64,000 nt of DNA from Chryseobacterium sp. ZHDP1 (GTDB taxonomy: Bacteria; Bacteroidota; Bacteroidia; Flavobacteriales; Weeksellaceae): positions 4,278,001 to 4,342,000 of the forward strand of contig NZ_CP075682.1 in the NCBI RefSeq assembly GCF_018603435.1. The letters are read 5' to 3'. The notes under the pieces are model-generated. The model made no database searches. It saw nothing but the letters and a program-made list of their open reading frames with translations, and was not told the origin of the DNA. Made by a program: the position numbers and the translations under genes. Shown one piece after another: positions 18,027 to 26,921 of this stretch. Each line of letters opens with the position of its first letter. The first letter of the stretch is position 1.

Positions 18027-19277
18027 ATGGAGCAGACAAAAAAATCGACGTTCAAACTGCTTTTCTATTTGAAAAAGAACGAACTGAAAAAGAATGGTAA
18101 CGCACCAATTATGGCACGTATTACCATTGACGGAACACCGAAAACTTTGGGGACAAAGTTAGAAATAAACCCTAATAATTGGAATTTAAAACACGGAAGA
18201 GTTGAGGGTAAAAGTGCCGTTGCATTGAATATTAACCAGAAACTGGATAACATACGTGGTCGTATCGACAAGATATACGAAGACATGCAGAAACATGAAG
18301 GTTTTGCCACCGCACAGAAAGTAAAGCTTTCTTTTCTTGGTGTCGGTGTGATGGATGATGCAATACTAAAAGTATTCAACGATCAAAACGAAGATTTTAA
18401 AAGATTGGTCGAAAAAGAAGAACGTTCACAAAGCACTTACAACAAGTATATCACGGTTTACAACCATCTTACCAATTTTATTAAAGAACGTTATCATCGT
18501 GATGATATGGCATTCCGGGAATTGACTGCCGAGTTTATCAGGGAATTTGATTTTTATCTCCGATACGATTTACAGTCTTCTCACAATACAGTTTGGGTTT
18601 ACACGATGCCGGTGTTAAGTCTCGCTGAATTGGCTATCAAAAAAGGCTTGATACGTGATAATCCCTTTCAGGATTATGAGATAAATATGCAGGAAACCGA
18701 CAGAGGTTACATTTTGAAAGAAGATGTTGAGAAGCTGATGAAATGCGTACCGTCACACCCAAGATATGAGCTTGTAAAAGATCTCTTTATCTTTAGTTGT
18801 TTCACCGGACTTGCTTATGCAGACATTAAGAAATTAACTCGGAATAATATCCAATCATTCTTTGATGGTCATCAATGGATCATCAGCAGGAGAAAGAAAT
18901 CGGATATTGCGTCCAATGTTAGGTTGATGGAAATCCCAAAACGTATCATTGAAAAATATCAAGGTACGACGAGGAACGAAATTATCTTCCCGGTTCCTAC
19001 AAATGTAACCTGTAACAATCACGTCAGTAAATTGATTGAAACAGCGGAGATCATTACAGAACAGAAAGTAACCTTTCATACGGCAAGACACACTTTTGGT
19101 ACGATGTTCTTAACCGAAGGCGTACCGCTTGAAAGCCTTAGTAAAATGATGGGACACAAAAACATTTCCACCACACAGATTTATGCTAAAATAACCAGCC
19201 AGAAAATCAGTAAGGATATGGATTTGGTGGCTCCGAAATTTCAAGAAATGGAAGAAGCATTTTTAGCAATCGTCTGA
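18027..19277 (+). CDS. int: ICE tyrosine recombinase (integrase)
   Basis: This 416-aa integrase has an arm-binding domain (1-100), a SAM-like core-binding domain (about 110-215) and a catalytic domain (225-400). Visible catalytic residues are Lys290/291, His351-x2-Arg354 (HTARH), His377 (MGHKN) and Tyr386 (TQIYAKI). The first catalytic arginine, normally in TGLRxxD, is replaced by Ala263 (TGLAYAD). A comparable substitution is known in IntDOT of CTnDOT, so this is probably not inactivation. It should insert and excise the element whose genes fill the rest of the window. A strong terminator follows. Confidence 0.92.
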   Translation: MEQTKKSTFKLLFYLKKNELKKNGNAPIMARITIDGTPKTLGTKLEINPNNWNLKHGRVEGKSAVALNINQKLDNIRGRIDKIYEDMQKHEGFATAQKVKLSFLGVGVMDDAILKVFNDQNEDFKRLVEKEERSQSTYNKYITVYNHLTNFIKERYHRDDMAFRELTAEFIREFDFYLRYDLQSSHNTVWVYTMPVLSLAELAIKKGLIRDNPFQDYEINMQETDRGYILKEDVEKLMKCVPSHPRYELVKDLFIFSCFTGLAYADIKKLTRNNIQSFFDGHQWIISRRKKSDIASNVRLMEIPKRIIEKYQGTTRNEIIFPVPTNVTCNNHVSKLIETAEIITEQKVTFHTARHTFGTMFLTEGVPLESLSKMMGHKNISTTQIYAKITSQKISKDMDLVAPKFQEMEEAFLAIV

Positions 19278-19304
19278 TTAGATTATTACACTTCCTTTTA
19301 ACAG

Positions 19305-19333
19305 AGCAGAACTTTATAGGTTCTGCTTTTTTT
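19305..19333 (+). terminator. Rho-independent terminator of the integrase gene
   Basis: A perfect 8-bp stem (AGCAGAAC / GTTCTGCT) with a 7-nt loop is followed directly by six T residues, 28 nt after the integrase stop codon. Confidence 0.9.
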
Positions 19334-19823
19334 ATGCCCGTACTTTTTTACAGCCAAAGCACATTTATCTCCCTGCGTTTTGTTTCCCTCTCTCATAAAA
19401 GAGCTTTTTAAGGCTGTTTTCTAAATAGAAAATTGAAAAACTAACTCCTTATCCATTCCCTTTCAGTTTCATTTTTCAAATCTCTCTTATAGGCTTTAAT
19501 AGCCTGGTCAATTACAACAAAAATTTAGGACAGAATATTTCCATAATCAACCGGTAAAAAGGCAGCCAAAGTACGGCGGTCACCCCAAGCTCAATCCCAG
19601 CCAAAAGACTACGGCATAAACGGTTTCCTCCCTAAAGGTACCCTCCAATTATTCCGTTTCCTTTTGGCTTTTCCTCTTGACCGCCTTGATAGTCTGCTTT
19701 CTTTTTTCCGGTTTTTCTTTTGGAAAAAATTATGCGAAGCGAAGCGGAGCAAACCACAACAGGAAGCAGGAAACGAGAAAAGCGAACGTAACAAAATGTA
19801 AAACTTTTAAAACAGGAACGATT
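19334..19823 (+). other. Long leader/intergenic region before ssb
   Basis: This stretch of about 490 nt has no credible coding frame. An in-frame extension of ssb to 19677 exists but has no homology-like sequence. Near 19735-19752 there is a short run of GAAGC/GGAGC repeats. No terminator hairpin or known RNA motif was recognised. Its length suggests a regulatory leader or replication/partition site, but nothing specific can be shown. Confidence 0.5.
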
Positions 19824-20216
19824 ATGAACATCATCGGAAGACTGACAAGGGATGCGGAAGTACGCACAACGTCACAGGACAAACAAGTAGTAAACTTTTC
19901 AGTAGCGACCAACGAAAGCTACAAGAACAAACAGGGCGAACGCATTGAGCAAACAACCTACTTCGACTGTGCCTATTGGCTGTCTGCAAAGGTAGCATCA
20001 CTACTGACCAAAGGCACTTTGGTAGAACTCACAGGCAGGGTAAGCACAAGAGCGTGGACAGGCAAAGACGGAGAGCCGAAAGCAGGTCTGAATTTCCATA
20101 CCTCAAACATCAAGTTTCACGGAGGTATCAAAAGAACCGAAACCGCACAGGCTACTGCACAATCTGAAAACAACGGATTTACAGCACAGGGAACAGAGGA
20201 CGACCTCCCATTTTAA
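19824..20216 (+). CDS. ssb: Single-stranded DNA-binding protein
   Basis: This 130-aa SSB begins at ATG 19824 (MNIIGRLTRDAEVRT), the normal N-terminus of the OB fold; the longer frame from 19677 adds residues unrelated to SSB. It has the conserved VVNFSVATNESY and TTYFDCAYW segments and ends in the acidic tip DDLPF used to recruit partner proteins. ICE-encoded SSBs coat the transferred single strand during conjugation and rolling-circle replication. It opens the rightward accessory gene group. Confidence 0.93.
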   Translation: MNIIGRLTRDAEVRTTSQDKQVVNFSVATNESYKNKQGERIEQTTYFDCAYWLSAKVASLLTKGTLVELTGRVSTRAWTGKDGEPKAGLNFHTSNIKFHGGIKRTETAQATAQSENNGFTAQGTEDDLPF

Positions 20217-20259
20217 TCAAGAACATTCAATCATTTTTTAACATCAAAATTTTATCAAA

Positions 20260-21333
20260 ATGGCACATAATATCAATTTCAACGAGCAAACAGGAAAGCA
20301 CAGTTTCTTTTCAGTACAGCAAAAAGCGTGGCACGGTTTAGGGCAAATCGTGGAGCAATACCCAACGAGTGAGGAAGCTATCCGACACGCAGGGTTAGAT
20401 TACGAAGTCATAAAATCCCCACTGTTTACCAAAGGTTCGGGTATTATCGAAACAGCCAACGGCATCGAGATAGGCAGTAGCGAATTGGAAGTACCTAACT
20501 ATTTCGCCAACATACGCACTGATAACAATGCAGTTTTGGGCGTAGTCGGTAAGGATTACCACATTGTACAGAACCGTGAAGCCTTTAATTTCTTTGATGC
20601 CATTGTAGGTGGTGGCGAGGGTATTCTCTACGAAACCGCAGGAGCATTGGGTAACGGAGAACGCATTTTTATCACAGCCAAACTACCCGATTATATCCGA
20701 GTGGGCAATGGCGATGATGTTACGGAAAAGTACATTTTCCTAACCACTTCGCACGATGGTAGCGGAAGTATTACCGCAGCGTTTACACCTATCCGTATCG
20801 TGTGCCAAAACACCTTAAACGCTTCGTTACGCAATATGACCAATGTAGTCCGTATCAAACATACTTCGGGAGCAAAACAGCGTATTGAGAACGCTCACAA
20901 GATTATGGGACTTGCCAATACGTTGAGTAACCAATTAGAGAACATTTTCAACAATTGGACAAAGGTAAAAGTATCAGACCGAGAAGTAAGAAAGCTAATC
21001 CAATTGGCACTTTGCCCGAACAAGGAAACTTTAGAGCTAATCAACAAAGGTGCGGAAGATGAAATTTCCACCGTGTTCAAAAACGTGGTTGATAATGCTT
21101 TTACCTATGCGATGATAAGCGACACACAGCAAATGGACACGACCAAAGGTACATTGTTCGGGGCATATAATGCCGTAACAGGCTACTATCAGAACGTAAG
21201 AAATTACAAAGATGATGAAGCCAAGTTGCAGAGCATTGTATTAGGTGGAACGGCTCAACAGAAAACGCAGAAAGCATTTGAATTGTGTACCGCCTTTGCA
21301 ACAGACGGTGCGGAAATCCTAAACCTTAATTAA
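20260..21333 (+). CDS. DUF932 (phage/plasmid-like TIGR03299) protein
   Basis: This 357-aa soluble protein begins MAHNINFNEQTGKHSFFSVQ and contains AWHGLGQIVEQYPTSEEAIRHAGLDYEV, the hallmark opening of DUF932 proteins. It continues with the conserved HDGSGSITAAFTPIRIVCQNTL segment. Such proteins are common on plasmids, phages and ICEs, generally near ssb or PRTRC genes, and their biochemical role is unknown. It follows ssb by 43 nt and precedes a string of small accessory genes. Confidence 0.9.
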   Translation: MAHNINFNEQTGKHSFFSVQQKAWHGLGQIVEQYPTSEEAIRHAGLDYEVIKSPLFTKGSGIIETANGIEIGSSELEVPNYFANIRTDNNAVLGVVGKDYHIVQNREAFNFFDAIVGGGEGILYETAGALGNGERIFITAKLPDYIRVGNGDDVTEKYIFLTTSHDGSGSITAAFTPIRIVCQNTLNASLRNMTNVVRIKHTSGAKQRIENAHKIMGLANTLSNQLENIFNNWTKVKVSDREVRKLIQLALCPNKETLELINKGAEDEISTVFKNVVDNAFTYAMISDTQQMDTTKGTLFGAYNAVTGYYQNVRNYKDDEAKLQSIVLGGTAQQKTQKAFELCTAFATDGAEILNLN

Positions 21334-21385
21334 ATAACAACAGGCTACCGCCTTAATCGGTGGTAGCCTACTATAAACAACAGTT

Positions 21386-21769
21386 ATGACAATAGAGATA
21401 TATGAAGCAACGCTAAAGCACGACACAGGTACAACAATGCTAAGAGTAATATCACTAAGCGGAAAGCAGGGAGCAATACAGCAGATAACAACCGTAGAGG
21501 GTTGTCCCGAATGTGCCATTGTGGATATAGTAGAAATTTTTAACGATACAAGACAGCAGGATATGAAAGCAAAAACCATAGAGGAAGCAAAAGAATTGGC
21601 TAAAGGCAAGAGCCTTAAAAAAAAGCACAAGGACGAAACAGTACATATTATCTACTGCAATCGTACAGAGTATTTCTACATAGACACGGACGGTTTAATA
21701 CGCCTTTGGGAGCAGTCATTCGGCTACTATGTGAATGGCGTTTATACCGCTGAAAAATCACATTCATAA
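21386..21769 (+). CDS. Uncharacterised ICE protein, 127 aa
   Basis: This soluble, charged protein has no signal peptide. The centre is a Lys/Glu-rich helix (TIEEAKELAKGKSLKKKHKDE), flanked by beta-rich ends (MTIEIYEATLKHDTG and YFYIDTDGLIRLWEQSFGYYVNGVY). No family is recognised. It lies in the same direction and in close series with DUF932 and Api92-like genes. Confidence 0.65.
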   Translation: MTIEIYEATLKHDTGTTMLRVISLSGKQGAIQQITTVEGCPECAIVDIVEIFNDTRQQDMKAKTIEEAKELAKGKSLKKKHKDETVHIIYCNRTEYFYIDTDGLIRLWEQSFGYYVNGVYTAEKSHS

Positions 21770-21788
21770 CCTTAAACAATAAACGATT

Positions 21789-22304
21789 ATGACAAATTGG
21801 TGCAGTAATACGGTTGTTTTCGAGGGCAAACCCGAAGCAATCGAACAGATACAACAGCTATTCAAATCAATGGTTGAAAAGGAACAGAAAGAAGAATGCG
21901 GACAGTTACCCGAATTTGTTTCGGAGCATAACGGTGGTTATTTCTTTGAAATCTATCAAAACGATGATGTAACAGGCGTATTCCAATATGAAACAAAATG
22001 GTCGCCCAATATTGTAGAAGTACAAAAGATAGCAGAACACTATAACGTGAATTTCACACAGGACTATCTGGAATTGGGTAACTGTGTATGTGGCAGGGCA
22101 ACATCTGCTGACAAGCTACTCACAGATGTTTTTTTGGAGTACGAAGATTTTGAACAGTTCGAGTTTGACGAAGAAACTGACACCTACCATTTTGAGGGCG
22201 AAGATTACGACAGCGAGTACGAAATTTTAGAAACCTTATTGGAACGTAAAATCGAAAATCAATTTACCAACACTAACATTCAGAACGATGAAATTATCAG
22301 ATAA
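21789..22304 (+). CDS. Api92-like ferredoxin-fold protein (DUF1281-type)
   Basis: This protein of 171 aa begins MTNWCSNTVVFEGKPEAIEQIQQLF. That is the typical start of the Api92/YubB ferredoxin-like domain found on phages and plasmids. TKWSPNIVEVQKIAEHYNV continues the same fold. The C-terminus is very acidic. Function is unknown. The next gene overlaps by 17 nt, which suggests translational coupling. Confidence 0.7.
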   Translation: MTNWCSNTVVFEGKPEAIEQIQQLFKSMVEKEQKEECGQLPEFVSEHNGGYFFEIYQNDDVTGVFQYETKWSPNIVEVQKIAEHYNVNFTQDYLELGNCVCGRATSADKLLTDVFLEYEDFEQFEFDEETDTYHFEGEDYDSEYEILETLLERKIENQFTNTNIQNDEIIR

Positions 22305-22737
22305 ACCAACAGCATACGTACTGCTCAAAGCAGGAACCAACAGCGAATGGGACAATTGCAATTTTGCCATTGTCCACATTACCGAAGATTGGAAAAAGGA
22401 GCAGCAAAAAAGGCTTGAAATGGTTAAGCCGTTTGAAGAAGATTACTTTTTACAATCACTGAACTATTACGATACGGCAGTAGATTTTTATACCGCTGAC
22501 GAAGACGATAACCCCGATTTATACAAATGGCTTGAAAATAAGCCTATGGCATACGTGGATATTGACAAAGAAGAACTCCAAACATTATCCGTACCCGAAA
22601 ATCGCTTGGACTGTTACAGGCTTGTACTATATAAGACAGGAACAGCAATGTATAAAGCCTACGGAAAGCACACGAGCGAAGAATTTTGGTCAGAGGAATT
22701 TCCATTATCACAATTAATTACAGAGGTATGTATATAA
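22288..22737 (+). CDS. Uncharacterised ICE protein, 149 aa
   Basis: A soluble, acidic protein that overlaps the preceding gene by 17 nt and the following small gene by 10 nt. It contains many aromatic residues (DYFLQSLNYYDTAVDFYTADEDD) and a Trp-rich N-terminal part (WDNCNFAIVHITEDW). No family is recognised. The tight overlaps argue that it is a real gene of an accessory operon. Confidence 0.6.
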   Translation: MKLSDKPTAYVLLKAGTNSEWDNCNFAIVHITEDWKKEQQKRLEMVKPFEEDYFLQSLNYYDTAVDFYTADEDDNPDLYKWLENKPMAYVDIDKEELQTLSVPENRLDCYRLVLYKTGTAMYKAYGKHTSEEFWSEEFPLSQLITEVCI

Positions 22738-22922
22738 CCGATTTGAACGGTTGTGAAATTGAAATAACCGACTTAAAAGAAGCTATCAAAATAGCCAAAA
22801 GAAATACAGGGTACAGCCACGAGGACAAAAGTTTCTCGGAGTTTGACAAACGACAAAAAGCCTATTGGGTGGACATACACGAGAAACTCACAGCAATCAA
22901 AAAACGAATAGTTAACAATTAA
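22728..22922 (+). CDS. Small uncharacterised ICE protein, 64 aa
   Basis: Start ATG 22728 is chosen because the upstream alternative at 22686 lies deep in the previous gene, and the internal start is preceded by a purine-rich AGAGG. The protein is helical, with the segments DLKEAIKIAKRNTGYSH and WVDIHEKLTAIKKRI. No family is recognised. PRTRC-E begins 13 nt downstream. Confidence 0.55.
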   Translation: MYITDLNGCEIEITDLKEAIKIAKRNTGYSHEDKSFSEFDKRQKAYWVDIHEKLTAIKKRIVNN

Positions 22923-22934
22923 AATTTCAGAACG

Positions 22935-23546
22935 ATGAATACCAATTTTTTCAATCAGATACAAGCTTTGGACTTTACAGGGGTACTGCAACTCAACATT
23001 TCCAAAGGAGCAGAAAACAACCTTATCGTATCGGTATTGCTCAACAACGAACAATGTGGAGATAGTGCCAAAAATCTAATTCCCCCCTTAACGTTTAACG
23101 CCACTCCGCAGGAATTTGACGAGGGATTTTTTGAGCAGATAAAAGCACCTGTTAAAACCGTTTCGGGCGTAATGGTGGATATGGAAAAATTCTTAAAACA
23201 AATGGAGGAAGTCAAAAAGCAATCGGCAATGGAAAAAGAAAAGACCGAGAAAGCCAAAAAGGAAAAAGAAGCCAAAGACAAAAAATTTAAAGACGGAATG
23301 GCAAAGGCTGACGAACTCGAAAAAGAGGGCAAATTCCGTGAAGCGTGGATGAAAGTTCCCGAGATAACCGAATTTCCCGAAAAAGCGGACGAGATACGCA
23401 AACGCAAAACATCATTGTCAGACAAATTCGCCACACCGAGCCTTTTTGGAACAATTGAGGAAACAGCACCCGAACTGCCACAAGCAGAAGAAGTTATATC
23501 CGACTATCCCATTGATGAAACGGACGAAGAAGAAACAGAGTATTAA
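22935..23546 (+). CDS. PRTRC system protein E
   Basis: This protein of 203 aa has the PRTRC-E layout: an N-terminal beta-rich domain beginning MNTNFFNQIQALDFTGVLQLNI, a highly charged Lys/Glu coiled-coil centre (residues about 90-125), and an acidic tail. PRTRC cassettes (ParB-related, ThiF-related) occur on plasmids and ICEs. Their collective function is unproven; a role in element maintenance is often assumed. The C gene follows 19 nt downstream, so the genes are likely one operon. Confidence 0.8.
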   Translation: MNTNFFNQIQALDFTGVLQLNISKGAENNLIVSVLLNNEQCGDSAKNLIPPLTFNATPQEFDEGFFEQIKAPVKTVSGVMVDMEKFLKQMEEVKKQSAMEKEKTEKAKKEKEAKDKKFKDGMAKADELEKEGKFREAWMKVPEITEFPEKADEIRKRKTSLSDKFATPSLFGTIEETAPELPQAEEVISDYPIDETDEEETEY

Positions 23547-23564
23547 CCATTAAAAACGAGCATT

Positions 23565-23783
23565 ATGTTATTAGCAACGCAATTGGAAAGAGTTTTTATA
23601 CTCAAAGATAAAGGACAGGACATCAGACTGACCGACCCCGAACCACGTTGGAGCGTGGAAGCGGTAATGAATTTTTACGCCAATATGTACCCCATACTGA
23701 CTACCGCAAAAGCATCTGCACCGCAGATAAAGGACGATGCAGTCGAGTACAGATTTGAGAGCGTAATGGGAACGAAAGGGTAA
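23565..23783 (+). CDS. PRTRC system protein C
   Basis: A 72-aa protein with the compact PRTRC-C fold: MLLATQLERVFILKDKGQDIRLTDPEP, WSVEAVMNFYANMYPILTTA, and VEYRFESVMGTKG. The length is typical. Its position between the E gene and the 384-aa gene matches other PRTRC cassettes, although several cassette members are missing here. Confidence 0.85.
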   Translation: MLLATQLERVFILKDKGQDIRLTDPEPRWSVEAVMNFYANMYPILTTAKASAPQIKDDAVEYRFESVMGTKG

Positions 23784-23800
23784 ACCAAAATTTTAAAGCG

Positions 23801-24955
23801 ATGAACTATGCACAGACATATCCTATCGGGAACGATTACAATACCCGAACAGCAACGACAAAGACAATTGCACCGCCAGTTAAACGAGTTCGCCAATTGG
23901 ATGCAAAAGCCAAAGGATGCAAACGAAGTACGGAAAGACAAACGCAAATCAGTACCAACAGCGATGTTGCCAATGGTTTTCTAAAATGTTCGTTTCTGCC
24001 TAAACTGAAAGAAACGAAAACCGTACAGGCTTGCAGTAAATCAGACAAAACGGAAAGGGATTTTTTTCAGTCCCTTTCCAAATTGGCAGAACATTACAAT
24101 ATTGAACCTGCACAGACCAAACAATTTGACTATCCCTATAATATGGCATTGGCTATGACTGATGTAGAGGAAAAGTTAAAGAGCAAGGTTTTGGATTGGG
24201 AAGAAATCCGTTTGGTACAGGACAGTAAGAAAACCTATTTCGTAAGTGAAGAACGCTACAATACAGGAGCAACACTTTTTTACATTCCTGTTTCGTCATT
24301 GTACCGCCTTTTGCACGATAAAAAGAGAAAATCCAACGCACATTTATTATTGTCTGTTTGTGCTTATCTGTATCATATAGCCGACATTCCGTATTACAGG
24401 CAGGAAGCAAGCTATCTCTATTGGATGTACGAAATGATGAACGATTGGGTTGAACAGGACGATTATACCGAAGAAACCGAAGTTTATTTATCAGAAATCA
24501 AACAAGCCGAATTTATCGGTGATTTTATTGAACAACGGATTTATAACCGTATCAATCTGACCGTATTTGAACAGCGTATTGAAAAGTTCAAAGTAAGAAA
24601 TGTTTTTGACAAGGAATGTTTAACCGTAGCAAAAGAAGCCTTTTCCCTGTATAAAACCTATCCGAATGAAAATGTACTCCGCAATGCCAAACCCAATGGA
24701 GAAGCATCTGGAGACGATATGGAAAATGTTATCGGAATGGAAAAGTACATTTCATTTTACGCAGACCATAAAGGTTGGCTGAATGAAACCTTGATAGAAT
24801 CCGTAAACACCGATATACAGGAATACGGACAAATGGAAGAACCCATTATACTAAAACAGTTTGACGGCAGGGATATAACCGCCAACAATCTTTGTTTTGA
24901 AAAGAGGTTATTTCAATTATTACACAACCTAAGCGATATTTTACACCAATGTTAA
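23801..24955 (+). CDS. PRTRC-associated uncharacterised protein, 384 aa (possible F-like)
   Basis: A mainly helical soluble protein between PRTRC-C and PRTRC-B. The N-terminal 80 residues are basic and low in hydrophobics (RVRQLDAKAKGCKRSTERQTQ). The body has Tyr-rich helices (LLSVCAYLYHIADIPYYRQEASYLYWMYE is one helical pair). The position is consistent with a diverged PRTRC-F, but I cannot confirm that from motifs. The tail runs to 10 nt before PRTRC-B, so co-expression is likely. Confidence 0.6.
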   Translation: MNYAQTYPIGNDYNTRTATTKTIAPPVKRVRQLDAKAKGCKRSTERQTQISTNSDVANGFLKCSFLPKLKETKTVQACSKSDKTERDFFQSLSKLAEHYNIEPAQTKQFDYPYNMALAMTDVEEKLKSKVLDWEEIRLVQDSKKTYFVSEERYNTGATLFYIPVSSLYRLLHDKKRKSNAHLLLSVCAYLYHIADIPYYRQEASYLYWMYEMMNDWVEQDDYTEETEVYLSEIKQAEFIGDFIEQRIYNRINLTVFEQRIEKFKVRNVFDKECLTVAKEAFSLYKTYPNENVLRNAKPNGEASGDDMENVIGMEKYISFYADHKGWLNETLIESVNTDIQEYGQMEEPIILKQFDGRDITANNLCFEKRLFQLLHNLSDILHQC

Positions 24956-24965
24956 ACACAAGAAT

Positions 24966-25691
24966 ATGGAAACGATTAACGATATAACACAGGACTTCGG
25001 GACATTATACCACCCCAAATCGGCTTTGGTATTCTACGAAACCAAAGAACGGACAACCGATGTGTATGTAGAGCATTTTGATATGGATAAAAACGGAAAT
25101 CCAATCAATGCCCACCCATTGACCGTGAGAGAAGCAAATATATTGGCAAAGTCACTTCGCACCGAAAAAGACAAGGACAAAGCCTTTTTAAAACCAAACG
25201 GAATTTTACCGACAAACATTTTGCACCTTAATCCGAGTGCAGAAAAAGCCACGGTAATCTGGTACACCAAAGCACAGCAAAGAAAGTTGTTTTTTGTGGA
25301 CGGTCTGAAAATTCCCAATGGTAAAGCCTTTGTACCGCCAATGCTTTGGAAAGCAAGCAAAAACAGTCTTGCCGTTTATTCCCTTTCGAGTGACAGAAGA
25401 CCGAACGATAAGACTAAACTGCATTACGCTCCGTTTTTCAATATTTACGAAGATGGTAAAGTTTGTATGGGTACAGTAAGCGTTGATATTAAAAAATCGG
25501 CTTCGGTGGAAGAATTTATACAGGCTTGGGAACACTACTTTTTCAATAGTTATTTCAGCCACTTATTGGGCAAACACAATCCCATAAAAGGCGATTGCGT
25601 AAAAGTTTGGAAAGACCTTATCAATACAGATAAACCCTTTCCGAAAGAAGTATTGAAACCGTATAACAAAACCCTTAAAAATCTATTGTAA
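24966..25691 (+). CDS. PRTRC system protein B
   Basis: This 241-aa protein contains conserved PRTRC-B segments. These include LYHPKSALVFYE near the start, LHLNPSAEKATVIWYTKAQQRKLFF in the middle, and YAPFFNIYEDGKVCMG with WEHYFFNSYFSHLLG in the C-terminal part. The biochemical role is unknown. The stop codon overlaps the start of the ThiF-like gene by one base, which suggests translational coupling and a functional link to it. Confidence 0.85.
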   Translation: METINDITQDFGTLYHPKSALVFYETKERTTDVYVEHFDMDKNGNPINAHPLTVREANILAKSLRTEKDKDKAFLKPNGILPTNILHLNPSAEKATVIWYTKAQQRKLFFVDGLKIPNGKAFVPPMLWKASKNSLAVYSLSSDRRPNDKTKLHYAPFFNIYEDGKVCMGTVSVDIKKSASVEEFIQAWEHYFFNSYFSHLLGKHNPIKGDCVKVWKDLINTDKPFPKEVLKPYNKTLKNLL

Positions 25692-26500
25692 TGGAAACAG
25701 TAAAAACAGCCGTTCATTTTACGGACAACTATTTGATAAGCCCTACTAACCCGATTGAAGTCAATTTGATTGGTGCAGGTGGCACAGGTTCAAAGGTGCT
25801 GACCGCCTTAATGGAAATGAACCACAGTTTAACAGAATTGGGACACGCAGGATTGCATGTTCGTTTGTGGGATGATGATATTATCACGGAAGCCAATTTA
25901 GGCAGACAGCGATTTGCACCGAGTGAAACAGGCTTGTACAAATCGGTAGCACTCATAAACCGTGTTAATCGGTTTATGGGAACAAATTGGAAAGCAGAAA
26001 CCCAAAAGTTTGAACGCAATTCTTTAGGAGGACTGCCCGAAAATGCGAAAGCTACGATTTATATTACTTGTGTGGATAATGTAAAGACAAGGTTTGATAT
26101 TGCAGAAATGCTCAAAGCAATGAGTAAACAACGCAGAGCCAACCGTGATGAACCAAAATATTGGTTGGATTTTGGAAACAGCCAACATACAGGGCAAGTG
26201 TTACTATCTACCATCGGAAGTATCAAACAACCCGACTCTGAAAAGTATGAAACGGTGGCAAGCCTGCCAATGGTTACAGATGAATTTGGAGAACTGCTAA
26301 ACCAGTCCGAACAAACGGACGATACGCCAAGTTGCAGTTTGGCAGAAGCTTTAGAAAAACAGGATTTGTATATCAATGCAACATTGGCTCAAATGGGTTG
26401 TTCGCTGTTGTGGAATATGTTTCGCTACGGAATGACCGAAAACAGGGGATTTTTCATTAATCTGAAAAATTTCCACACCCAACCCCTGAAAGTCGCCTGA
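25691..26500 (+). CDS. PRTRC system ThiF-family (E1-like) protein
   Basis: This 269-aa E1/ThiF-like Rossmann protein has the nucleotide-binding loop VNLIGAGGTGSKV (residues about 24-36). It also has the conserved Asp/Arg pair in LWDDDIITEANLGRQRF and CVDNVKTRFDI. ThiF/E1 enzymes adenylate the C-terminus of small proteins. No CxxC zinc site is obvious. It closes the partial PRTRC cassette (E, C, unknown, B, ThiF). The ParB-related member expected in complete cassettes is absent from this group. Confidence 0.86.
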   Translation: METVKTAVHFTDNYLISPTNPIEVNLIGAGGTGSKVLTALMEMNHSLTELGHAGLHVRLWDDDIITEANLGRQRFAPSETGLYKSVALINRVNRFMGTNWKAETQKFERNSLGGLPENAKATIYITCVDNVKTRFDIAEMLKAMSKQRRANRDEPKYWLDFGNSQHTGQVLLSTIGSIKQPDSEKYETVASLPMVTDEFGELLNQSEQTDDTPSCSLAEALEKQDLYINATLAQMGCSLLWNMFRYGMTENRGFFINLKNFHTQPLKVA

Positions 26501-26921
26501 CCCCAAAAGGTCGGGCGGCGAAAAGACGCATCCTTCCTTTGGTCGGAACCGCCTTTTCGCATTTAAAAAGGTGCAACCACTTTACTAAAATGCACCGCTA
26601 TGCAGTTCCCTTTCTCTACATTTTACCAAACAGGTTGCGACATTCTTTTCATGGGATATTCATTATCCCATTTGTTGTTTTTGGAAATGACTTCTTTTCT
26701 TTTCACATCTGCGACCAAAGAAAAGAAGCAAAAGAACGTCGCTTGATTAGAAATAATACTTTGAAAGCAATTTATCATACAATACCATTTTTTTTATAAA
26801 TTAGCCAAAGGCTTGAAGTATTGTTTGTTGCTCAACGAGATTGTAAAACTTATTTTCAATTTAATTGATTCTATACATACCATTATAGCTTTGTTTATTT
26901 ATTTCTAACCAAGAAAAGCAA
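26501..26921 (+). other. Intergenic region between the PRTRC and defence genes
   Basis: An open frame at 26539-26799 is not credible as a gene: its composition is unlike its neighbours and it has no domain. A Tyr-free purine/pyrimidine inverted pair around 26693-26735 (CTTCTTTTCTTTTC / GAAAAGAAGC) may form a hairpin. The right end holds the promoter of the defence pair. Confidence 0.55.
26865..26893 (+). promoter_or_regulatory. Promoter of the Gabija-like pair
   Basis: TTG at 26865 and an exact TAGCTTTG (TAnnTTTG consensus) at 26886-26893, 18 nt apart, match the Bacteroidetes sigma-A promoter form. They lie 28 nt before the ATG, so the defence genes can be expressed independently of the PRTRC group. 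Confidence 0.6.

Noticed and set aside
26539..26799. 86-aa open frame between the PRTRC and defence genes
   Set aside because: His/Phe/Arg-rich composition unlike its neighbours, no ribosome-binding site and no recognisable domain; it overlaps the inverted repeat near 26700.
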